Source: Thelonectria olida (lineage: Eukaryota > Ascomycota > Sordariomycetes > Hypocreales > Nectriaceae). Taken from it: a stretch of 64,000 bases of DNA. The notes below the pieces were generated by a model that was given only the letters and a program-made list of their open reading frames with translations, did not search any database and was not told the DNA's origin. The stretch covers positions 496,001 to 560,000 of the forward strand of contig JAGPYM010000007.1 of the NCBI GenBank assembly GCA_020736575.1, in the 5' to 3' direction. Positions 24,301-34,140 of the stretch are shown here, in pieces. The stretch's first letter is position 1, and each line of letters opens with the position of its first letter. The translations under genes were made by a program, and so were the position numbers.

Positions 24301-24645
24301 AAGGAGTGTAATGGTCCCTTGACCGTCATAATTACATCCTCCTGTTATCATCATGAAGAACCGCCTGCAGACCAGAACAAAAAGAAATGCGCACAACACT
24401 TGTGCACCAACAGGGACGCTCTCCCCCTTAAGCAATGCGCGCTAGACGAATTGCCTCAAATATTGTTTTTGGCAAGCTTGCATGAAATGCGATAATGACT
24501 GGCCAGACCTCCAATGGAGGCCTATCATGCTGTTTGCGCACGGAATCCAGACTCAAGAATACACTTTTCAAGAAAGAGGCTGACAGCAACTGTGAACTGT
24601 CGCATGTCCAATGCGGCGCCTCATGGCGGGACAAGTCAATTGCCC
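21399..24645. other. 3.2 kb intergenic region between MFS transporter and Zn2Cys6 gene
   Basis: Contains the MFS promoter (right of 21.4 kb) and a long 3' flank of the zinc-cluster gene. A GC-rich stretch at about 22340-22560 carries several GGGG/CCCC blocks. GTCGCA motifs are frequent from 23312 to 24604. A plus-strand open frame at 22266-22988 is low in hydrophobic structure and matches nothing, so I do not call it. Confidence 0.5.
22346..22545. promoter_or_regulatory. Cluster of CreA-like (SYGGRG) sites upstream of the MFS gene
   Basis: GTGGGG is seen near 22350 and again near 22531, and GCGGGG and GCGGAG occur on the minus strand between them, in a GC-rich block about 1 kb from the transporter start. 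SYGGRG is the known core for the carbon repressor CreA/CRE1. Such short cores are common in GC-rich DNA, so this is weak. Confidence 0.25.
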
Positions 24646-26620
24646 TTATCGCTTGCGCTTCTTGGCCTTGTCGATCGTCATGGCGCCCGCCGAGATTGGA
24701 GCGGCTGGTAACAATGCAGGCTGAACCGGAGCGAGAATTTCGTCCTTTTTGATGGGCACGCCCATATGGCGACCATATCGGCCTTTGCGACCATTGCCCT
24801 CATCTTCGCTAATGCATTGATCCGCTGACAACCCGGCGTCACGGCATCGACCACAGGGTCGTTGACGATCACAACCCTTCTTGCTCTTGCGGCATCGCTG
24901 GCAGCGAGGCTTTGTCGACAGATCGGGTTGCTCATCCTCGCCAACAACTGAAGGAGCAAGTCCAGTAGTAGAGGCAACAGACTGCTTGCGAGAAGGAGGC
25001 ATTGATGCTGGGGACATTGGGCCGGCAGTGACAGCAGTAGCAGGCGCCTTCTTAGCCTTGGTACTTGTTGTTGAACGAGGACCCTTAGACTTGGGCGCCG
25101 CAGGCTTTGATATCGAACCAGAGCTCTTGTGCTTGGGGGCGGGCTTGCTCTTGGAAGTAGTCTTGGCCTTGTCATTGGAGATGATAGAATCATCCTCATA
25201 GTCTGCATCGTCACCACTGACCTCGGGATTTTCAGGAGGTGGCATGAAGTGAGTCTCTGTGGTGGGAAACACCTTGCCGACAGTGCCCGCTGCGTCAAGC
25301 TTTTGGCGACGAGCGGGAGGAAGCTCCGTATCACTTTCGCTATCACCATCACTAGTTGCGCCGGTCGACGAAGCGGCATCTGCTCTCCCACTGAATGTAT
25401 CATCGAGTGTTGAGGCAGATGTTCGGCCATGGGAGATGTTGGACATGTCACCGAGTCTCATCAGCTGGATGGCAACATCCTTATCCTCTTCAGACATACA
25501 GCTGCCCACAGTAGGGTCAGGAGTTGGCAGAATACCCATTGCGCTACCATTGCTGGCATAGCCAATGCTACCACGGGCACTGCGACGGCCATCAGGGCCG
25601 GGCGTGGCATACATGTTAACATGTGAGCCATTCGTATATCCCTGCGGCGATTGCATCGGACGGGGGTTCGTGAAGGGATTTTGGCTAGGCTGCACAAATG
25701 GCATTGCAGGTCTGTGAGGTTCGGCACGACGAGCGGGAGAGACGGAAGGATTCGACGTAGCAGCCGGCATCTGAGGAGGCGCAAACAGGGGCAATTCCTG
25801 TTGCGAAGACGCAGTCAGTATCCCGCCAGACCTTGAGTCTCTCTAGCGAGTCTCCACTTACCGAGCTTTCGAATTTGGCTCTCTTTCGGCGACCACCTTC
25901 TACAATGTTCTCAACGCTGATGTCGGTGGTGCCAAGCTGGTCCTTGTTCTTGCCGGACGTTGAGCTTGGGGCATTATCGCCGCTGCTGTACCCATTCATG
26001 CTGTCACTGTAGTTATCTGCTTGGCTTCGGGCGGCCCGAATCTTGGCGGAGCGAGAGCGTCCACTCTTTCCATTTGTGCTGGTAGAGGCACTTCTGCGAC
26101 CGCGGGCAGTATTGGGAGAAGGGCTTCGTCTCCGCGATGAGCGGGAGCTGGGCCTGGACATCTCGTGCGCAAAGCGCTGATGTGGATGGCTGTGATAAGC
26201 ATCGGCACCGTAGTAGCCCTGTGCGGCGACAGGGCCAGGATGGTAAGGATGGCTATATGTGGTAGGGTTGGGAGGCTCTTCAATGACACGGACATAGACG
26301 ACCATGTTATTGCGGAAGTTCTCATATCGAGCAATGAGGGTGTTTGAATGCTCATCTTCAAAGCTGACTCCCTTTGATCCGGTCGGCCCCGAGTACAGAC
26401 CGTAAAAGTTCTTGACGGTTGTCACAATCGAGTCAGTCGTATCGTGAGGGTATATTTGCACTCGCATGGGTAAGCGCGCACGATATCCGGGGGAATCAAG
26501 GAAGAGCAGTTCGAATGCGACGTTCTTGGGAGTGGGCGTTTGCTGGGGGGAGACGCTGCCACCGTTGGAGGAAGCCCCAGAGCCGCCGGCAGCGGTGTTC
26601 ATGGGCGACATGGAGGCCAT
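24646..26620 (-). CDS. Putative Zn(II)2Cys6 protein with C-terminal zinc cluster and N-terminal conserved fold
   Basis: Likely nuclear DNA-binding regulator; targets unknown. Exons 26620-25862 and 25797-24646 on the minus strand give 636 residues, with a 64 nt intron (GTAAGT donor, ACTGAC branch). Residues about 32-112 are conserved-looking and compact (NVAFELLFLDSPGYRARLP, then TTVKNFYGLYSG and YENFRNNMVVYVRVIEE), alternating strands and a helix like a ubiquitin/PB1-type beta-grasp; that fold is inference. A long disordered middle is rich in Ser, Pro, Arg and Lys. The zinc cluster is at residues 552-581 with Cys at 552, 555, 562, 568, 571 and 581, spacing CX2CX6CX5CX2CX9C, the last gap slightly longer than the usual 6-8. 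The C terminus ends in basic KAKKRKR, a likely nuclear signal. No fungal-specific middle homology domain follows. The product family is recognised only at domain level. Confidence 0.88.
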
Positions 26621-27758
26621 TGTGTGTGTATTGGGGGTGGTATTGTGTTTCGATGGAGGAGGACGTGGTAGATGGAAGAGGTAGGAGGAGGTGATGGGAA
26701 AGGGAACGGCGGGTGAGGCCTTTGGCTGGGGCAGACCGAGCCAGACCCTGGAGCGGCAGTGTCACTCAGCCAGACGCTCGACGAAGTGATTCTGCGGCGT
26801 TGGGCCAAACAGAAAAGACCGGAGCGAATGTCTTCTGAGTGCAACTAGGCTATTCAAGAGAGTCGAGTAGCTGTAGCACCATGTATAGTATTGGCGGTAA
26901 GCGCCGAACTGGGCGTGGTGGTCTTGGATCTGGGAGGATGGTCGGAGAGTGCGCAGCGGACGACGAGGGAGACGGCAAACGTTTGGAGCGAAACGTGCGG
27001 CGAGGGGATGAACTATGAGAAAGATCGAGGCGGATTAGCAACTGGAAGACGGCAGCGAGCAGAGTTGACAGGCTCGATGGCGATGGAAGTTGGAAATCCA
27101 AACGGGGGGATGGGGAGAGAGCAGCGCCGGAGTGGACTGGCGCTGGGCGTCTGGGTCTCAGACTTGGGACGGGGACGAGGGCTTCTGACATACAGGATGG
27201 CAAGATATCTTTGCTTGGAGTGAAGATTGGGATCCGGGACTGATCGCGCACCACGATCGATCCGATGAGACTTGTCAGAGACGTTGAGAGTTGGTTTGGC
27301 GAGGAGGTGGCGGCGACGACGCTGAACAGAGATGTGCATGAGGAAAAGAGGAGCCAGGCCAGACGGTTGAACGATTTTGTCGCTGCCGAACTGGGCTCAC
27401 TAACACGGACTGGACTTGGTCTGGCTCACGTCGCGCCGGCCCAAAATTGCACTGGACCCAGGGGGAGGTGAGGCCTGAAGGACAAACGGCTTCAGGGCTG
27501 TTTACGCTATAGCTACAGGCCGTTTGTCGGTAATTTCCATCGAGTGAATAGAGTTGAACGCCCCGAATGGAGCGGCCAGGGGATGGCTGTTGGGGCCCTT
27601 GCCACTGGGCCATCATTTCTCTTGCGCTGATCCGGACACTTCGGGCTACGTCTTGGACTTTTGCGAAAAAATTGCTTCTATCTCGAACTTGCACTGGATC
27701 AAAGGGAGACGGAATAGAGGAAATAAACATGGCTGGCCAGGTTTGCTGTGTGCAATGT

Positions 27759-27796
27759 GCGTGTGTGTGTGCGTGTGCGTGTGCGGTTGTGTGTGA
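27759..27796 (+). repeat. GT-rich microsatellite
   Basis: Alternating GT with occasional GC units over about 38 bp, followed by a CCCAACCCAACCC run. Confidence 0.75.
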
Positions 27797-29186
27797 ATAA
27801 CCACCTTCCCCCCAACCCAACCCAACCCTACCTCGATGCCGCCTCCTCCTCTCCCGGCGCATTCTGACTTGCTTCTCGTTCGAAGTTGCGGTGCGTGTGG
27901 GTTACGGTGTCAAGTCAAGGTGGATTCTATTCTGCGCGGTGCGCCAAAAGAGGGACCGGCCCATCAAAAAGACAAGATCGAGGTTCGACCAGGTCGAGCC
28001 AAGCTCCAAGGCAAACAAGGGGCGCTTTTCCATTCTTCCATCTCGTCCGTTTTGCTGTCTCTATCTCGGTCTCTTTCTTGCATTTGGCAGTGCGCGCGCA
28101 ACAAAGCGCACATGGATTCGTCACAGGCTCGGACCTGGGTCTGGGTGCCTTGGACATCCATCATCAGAAGCCTGGACATGGACACTGACACTCGACAGGC
28201 GGCCTAGCGGGCAAGGGCCGGTAGTCAGTGTCGATCCCCGGCAGCAGGGCCATACATAAGGCAGCTTTAATACGGTGATGATGGGCCCAGATCATGGCAT
28301 GGTGGTGGGTGCAACGCAACGAAACTGGATTCACCCGTTCGCCCACGCATAATAGACAGATTGTTCTTGCTTGCCGGTTCAAGCGCAGAGGCGGAGAGGA
28401 ACGGAAAGACTGTTGCGTGAATATAGAGTCTCCAGAAACAAAGAGAGAGGTCCCAACTTTTTGCGACGGACCCAGACTCATCAGACTCCATCCATGTCAT
28501 GTCCATCGTCTTTGACGGGGAAGTATGGAAGTGACCCGCTCGCCCCCAGGACACATTGGAGTCAACAGCAAGACCACCAAGCACAGCCGTTGCTCTATCG
28601 TGAAAGGATACATACAGACAAACCTGTCGACGACTTGATCGACTCCATTGACTGTCTGCGGCCGCCGGATCTGACAGATACTCGCCAACCGTTCATCATC
28701 GTCAAGTGACCATCTGCGATCCATTTGCTAGCGACCTTCAAGGCCCTAGTTCGGCTAGGCGCCGAAGGCCACAAAGACATCCATCCAATCCATGGTCGGA
28801 GCCCAGCCCCTCGAAAGGAAGCAGCGCAAGCAGCAGCAGCAGCAGGTATCTCGCATGGCCGATTCATTCAGTTGCACAAGACGGACAGGAGACTGTCGCA
28901 TTGGTCTGATGGATCAATTCTGCGAATATTGTGTGTGTCTCGAGCCAGCGCAATTGCCGTCGAGGTGTTGATGCGCACCGGAAGTCGACATTTTTGGTAT
29001 CGATGTAGTTCCCGTTAGTTCGACAGACTACGAAAACTGACTTGAACCGTGAATCCGCACAAGCACAAACAATCCAGTCGCAAAATGAATGCGCTGCGAC
29101 TTTGCGCAACTTTGTTGGTGGCCGGCTCCCTGCAGACGCCTCTTCCATTTCTCTTGCGACGTCCTTGTTCCGGGTCCTGACACATC

Positions 29187-29213
29187 CCACACACACACAC
29201 AAACACGCACGCA
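29187..29213 (+). repeat. CA microsatellite
   Basis: About 27 bp of CA repeats with a few AA and CG interruptions, in the gene-poor region. Confidence 0.7.
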
Positions 29214-32200
29214 CTGGATGAATCCATGATGAACCTTGGCATCTCCCCAGCCAGTCTGGGCAACCTCCGGCACTCCGTGGGCGCACAATCGCAAGCTCTG
29301 GCCTGGTAGGTAGGTCTTCTTAACTCCCTTGTTTGGACCAGGGGGGTTGCTCAACTTCAACCTGGGGAAGTGCCTTGAACTGTTTTTTTGCTTCGTGTGA
29401 AACTCGGCGGCTTCTGCTTCCAATGGCTTTTCGTCTTGTACACACCTCATCCATTTAGTCCGATCAACGCCTTTGCGACAAAGCGGCAAAATAACCCTCG
29501 CCAGGCGCGCGCGCAAATCTCTCTCCCTTGCGTGAAAAGGAACCGACGCCCTTCTTTGTCTCGCAGCTCAGCTGGCTTGGGCTACGCTGCGCTGCTTGGG
29601 TGCGCGTGGTTCTTTCCAGCTCCAGCATACGCCGTCGACAACCAACCGACCATGCCGGCCAGCCACGGCCGCATAAGACGCCCGCTTGTGTCCATGTCGT
29701 TAACACGATGCAGGGCCTCGAATTGGGGGAGGGGATGATGCGATCTAGTACTGGAGGGGGAATAAACAAATAAAAATAGGTAGGGTAGCTGGACAGTAGT
29801 TGAGATACCACTTGACGAGGCCATCTGACTGGCTGCAGCTGAGATATGGCTTGGCCATGGGTGATATGTCCACGTTTTGCGCCCAGATGCTTTTCGCGTA
29901 TCAGACAGCTTCGTTCCTTGCGCATCATCATCTCTCGGGCTATAGCCGTGATCATCTCGACAATGGGCCTGATACAATCCTTCCCTTGTTATCGGGCGTA
30001 TCGCATCACTTCCGACACGAGGGTGACATCCAGGAGGGGGCCTAAAACGAGAATGGCGATGCTACAAAACCTCAAAGAACACTATTTTGCGCCGCCCCTC
30101 TTCTCTTCCTCTTGCCTCCTCCCCCCTCATGATCAAGGAAGGTCGTAAGCTTGGCCCGACGACGCTTGGGAACCCGGACCTGGTTCGTCGTCGAATGGTT
30201 TCACATTGGTCCATCCGGGCAGCATTCAGTCACATATTCAAACGTCTCCTCTGCTCGAATGGATGGCCTCGTGCTTGCCATTGCGGTCGAGGCAAGACAG
30301 AATGGAGCTGGCCACATAAGCTGGGCCATCCTAATGTTTCAGTGTAAAGGTCCCAGAGCTGCGCACGCACGGCATGGCCCGCGAGATGGATTCCTGCCTC
30401 GTCATTCGTGATTGGAGAGAATAAGGAACCCTCATTATAGCAGGTTGGGTAAGCTGGTTTGCGCTCCCTCAAGGTTAATATTCCTCCGTCTTTGTCGTTC
30501 CTGATGATGTCCATGACCGCCCACACACACTCCTCTTCCGCCTCGTTCTTGTATGTTACTCGCCATACCCCTGCATTGATGGGATCTGGAAGGACCGGAG
30601 AGAAAGAGGAGATATCGGCAGACGAGGAAAACATGCGCAACTCGCCACACTTTTGGGCGAGCAAAGAACGGACATGCGACCGGGTCGGGACGGGGAGCCG
30701 GGGGTTGGGAGAAGAGACGAGAAAGGAACCCAATTTGCGTGCGCAGTCCAGGGAAGCAGAGTTGCGCCGTCCAAGGAGAATAAAGAATCCCGTGGGGAAT
30801 CGATGAATGGATGGAGGAATCAATGAATGGATTGGATGAGTCTGTCCCATCAGCATCAAATGCGAATGCGCTCAACGAAGCACGGAGCATCGAGCATGAC
30901 GCTTGCGCGCTGTCACCGCCGCCCCGCTCCGTCCACGTTGGATGCGCTGGCGCAGAGAAGTCGAAGGGTCAACAGCAGAATGCGACAGCAAGGTTCTGTT
31001 CTCGCCGAATCAGCATCCATCGCAGCCCAGCCAACGACTTTCCGGGGTGGTGCGCTTCAGCTTCCTAGTCCTCAAATGTGTGTGTTGCGTGTGATTGCTG
31101 TCGTCGTCGCAGTCTCGCAGATGCGGCCGAGTTGAATTGGACATGGAGTCAAACGTCGGCTCATCAGCAGCTTGGCCCTGTGCTTGCAGGCCCCCGAAGT
31201 GCCATTGGAGCACGATGCAGACGTCCAATGGCAAGTCTGGCGCACGCAATAACTTACGGTGAGTGTGTCTGACTGCGCGGGCAGGCATGGATTGCATCTC
31301 CAGTATTATCTACGGATAGTTAGGCAGTTTTGTGTGCGGCCGATGAGGCGGGCCTGGTCGAAGAAGCCAAAGGCCATCAAAGTAAGTCATGCACGGTCTT
31401 TGCGGACTCGGGTAGCTCACACTTGTGCTTTGCGATCGCCAACCTGGAGACTCTCGCCTACCTACCCTTGAGCCGTCTGCGAGATTGCCCTCTGTTGCCT
31501 CGTCATCCTCAAGCGCAGTCGCAGTCGCAGACCGTCGTCATGTCTGGCATTGTGGCTGTCGCTAGATTTATGTCGATGCACCCTTACGAACCACACGAGT
31601 TGACACCCGTTGGCTCCCGCGCAGTCCGTCGCAAATCGGCGACATGATTCTTTCATGCGATGCGAAAGCTTAGGTACTCTGAAAGCATGTTTTGAGCAAT
31701 AGCACGCATCATGTCTAATTTTGACATAGTAATGGAGGATACAAAGGCTCTGGCCCAACACCCTGTTGGTGACGGACACCTTCACAGGATCAGCGCAAGC
31801 CGCAAAGGTGTCGCAAGGCTGAGGCCGTGTTGGGGCGATGCTGTTCGTGTCCATCGAGGGAGGTTAAGACATCATCCAATGCTTGGGCTAGACCGGGGTT
31901 CTTGAAGATGCGCCGGACGGGCCGCATGGTCGTCCTGAGCGAAGAACGCATCACAGACTGCTTGCGCACCACGGCCCGCGAGGTTATCCTTTGCTTGCGC
32001 TAGCAGTTAAAGCTTTTCACCTTGATAGCAGCGGGTTCGACCGGACCGAAATGCGCGATGCGCAAACCCGTTTTCTGGCGCACCGAGGCGGCCCACCGAT
32101 GTGTCCCTGGGTCGGATATAGGGTGGCTACCGTACCTTTTCATGCGACAGCGAACGGAACACATTGCACCGGAGAACGTGGGAACAACTGGGGCTGTATC

Positions 32201-32890
32201 GAGATTGGATGACTCTGACAATCTGACGGTGAAGCGCCGTGGCCTTGTCTGGATGCCAGAAATGGTGGCGTAGGAAGTCGGGCTTAGTGCCAGGTTAGAA
32301 GGAGGGGCGATGCCATCCCCCATCCGCCATGAACGAGTGGATATTGCCCTGGCGCAGTCACTCATCCACAGATGAGTTCGTCTGCGACCCCGTTCCTGCT
32401 AATTATTTCGACATTTGGAAAATCTGGGAAGCTGAAGCTGAAGCTGAGGCATGTGTTACGGACACTACTTGGTGGCCCCCCCTTGCGAATCGCCGCTCGA
32501 AAAGGAGTTCCTATCGAAGAGCCTGCCATGGTGTGGGATGAAACCACCGGCGGGAGAATTGGCCGGGCGCGTACGAATACAGCAATAGACTCATAAACTG
32601 GGTCGCCATCACGATTCGCAACGGAATCCAACGTCTCGGTGCTGAAAGGGCATTGGATAGTTCGAGGCCATTTAGATATTTGTCTGCGACGAGCTCTCGG
32701 TAAGCCTCGATGGTGTCGTCGGCGAAGCAAGCGGCTCTGTTTGAAGGGATTGCTGGAGGGTGTGATCACGTGATTGCGCGGTGTGGTCGTGACTGGACCT
32801 GGGCCCTCGAAACGCGCTGGTCGAAAGATGTTGCATGAACATTGCATGGCACCACGCATGATGCTTAAAACAGCCACATATACGTTGAAT

Positions 32891-32900
32891 GTAAACAAAT
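32891..32900 (+). promoter_or_regulatory. Forkhead-type site upstream of cyclin B
   Basis: GTAAACAAAT is a perfect RTAAAYAA and matches the fission-yeast FLEX element bound by forkhead factors. It lies about 1.25 kb before the cyclin start. Mitotic cyclin genes are known forkhead targets in yeasts; here the role is inferred. Confidence 0.4.
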
Positions 32901-33266
32901 AAGTTTTCACACATTAACACACATATTTTAAGGGTCATTACCCTTATTTGGAGTGAGTCATGACGCCGTTATTCAATTCTGATGCCAATCGCAATGTCTT
33001 GGTGAGACGCGACGAGCCAAGATGTACTCTCGAATAGGATTAGCGACAAAACAATCTGGGGACCGGCTTGGATAAATACGCACAAATCCCGTCATTGTCT
33101 GCCATTGCTTGCCATTGCCCGGACAACCAGGAGTTATGCCACGCATCAGCCCTAGAGCGGCACGTGCACCGCATGCCTGCAAACTCGAAGGGAACAGCCA
33201 GCCAAATCGTCCCCTAGGCACTAAGGCATCTATCCGCAGAATCCTGTGCGTGCAGAAAGCTGTTGC

Positions 33267-33274
33267 ATAAACAA
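33267..33274 (+). promoter_or_regulatory. Second forkhead-type site upstream of cyclin B
   Basis: ATAAACAA, another perfect RTAAAYAA, about 870 bp before the cyclin start and 370 bp after the first site. Confidence 0.35.
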
Positions 33275-33842
33275 ACAAACAATCTCCCAGCTTGGCGGAG
33301 AAAAGTGGAGACGGCTGCTCCCAAGGCCCCAGCAGGACCCTCTCAGCGCCCAGCAGGCCCAATCCCGTGGCACGGCGGCCTGTTCCAGTTCTTTTTCGAG
33401 CTCACCAAGCCGTTGCTTCTTGTTGCTCGTTGCCCGTTGCACAGGGAGAAGCTCCATCCAAGGGAACCTGGAACCACCATGGGTCTGCTGCAGGCTTGAG
33501 TGACGGAGCTGCTTGTTATGTTTTATTAAGATTCCCTCCCTTCGCATCTTCGAGTCACTCTTTTTTCCACCTCCCTCTTCATTCTTTTCCGTCCTCACCC
33601 TCGCAGAAATCTTCCACGGAGCCTTGCGCAGTGCATCACGACGCCTGATTGTGCAATTTCGACTGGCCCTCGGCACTAGACCATCGTTCCATCAGCATCC
33701 CTGGTCGACCTGACCGTCTGCCTTCCACCTTCCTGGTCCAAGCCCACCTGGTGCCGAAATAACACACCGGACACCCCTTTCCCCCCGACTACGCCGTCAG
33801 CAACTCTCTCCCGAGGCTACTTCCCCCCAAAAACAACAACAT

Positions 33843-33899
33843 ATGCTCTGGAGACGCAACAGCCGTCAGTCTCGATATTCTCGTCTTTCGCTCATCTGA
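33843..33899 (+). promoter_or_regulatory. uORF 1 in the putative cyclin leader
   Basis: An ATG-to-TGA frame of 18 codons (starting MLWRRNS) about 300 bp before the cyclin start, downstream of a CT-rich stretch that probably marks the transcription start. Whether it is in the mature leader is unproven. Confidence 0.35.
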
Positions 33900-33938
33900 G
33901 CCGGCTCGACATCACCCACCGTGCCTCGCCCACAGTGT

Positions 33939-33965
33939 ATGCTTGTGTGTCTCAGCCGCAGATAA
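33939..33965 (+). promoter_or_regulatory. uORF 2 in the putative cyclin leader
   Basis: ATG-to-TAA frame encoding 8 residues (MLVCLSRR), 40 bp after uORF 1. It ends 175 bp before the cyclin ATG, leaving room for reinitiation. Confidence 0.35.
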
Positions 33966-34140
33966 CAACTATCTTGACCGTGTGCACCAACATCAAACTG
34001 TACTAGATATTGCGACGCGCCATTGTCATTACCAGGCTCGACGAACGCGACTGATCCCGTTGGTCGATCACGGGTTCCAATCGCGTGTTATCAATTTCTT
34101 TCAACATCATAGTAACTAACAGCAGCTTTTGTTATCAACA

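Larger units (their letters stand above)
26621..34140. other. 7.5 kb gene-poor region upstream of the B-type cyclin
   Basis: The first part (26.62-27.4 kb) is the leader and promoter of the zinc-cluster gene. The rest precedes the cyclin gene. I checked open frames on both strands; none shows a recognisable domain. The longest is a minus-strand frame at 30230-30859 (209 codons). Seen instead: GT/CA microsatellites (27.76, 29.19 kb), frequent GTCGCA/TGCGAC hexamers from 28.46 to 34.02 kb, RTAAAYAA sites and, near the cyclin, a CT-rich leader with two short uORFs. Long regulatory DNA or non-coding transcripts are possible. Confidence 0.5.
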
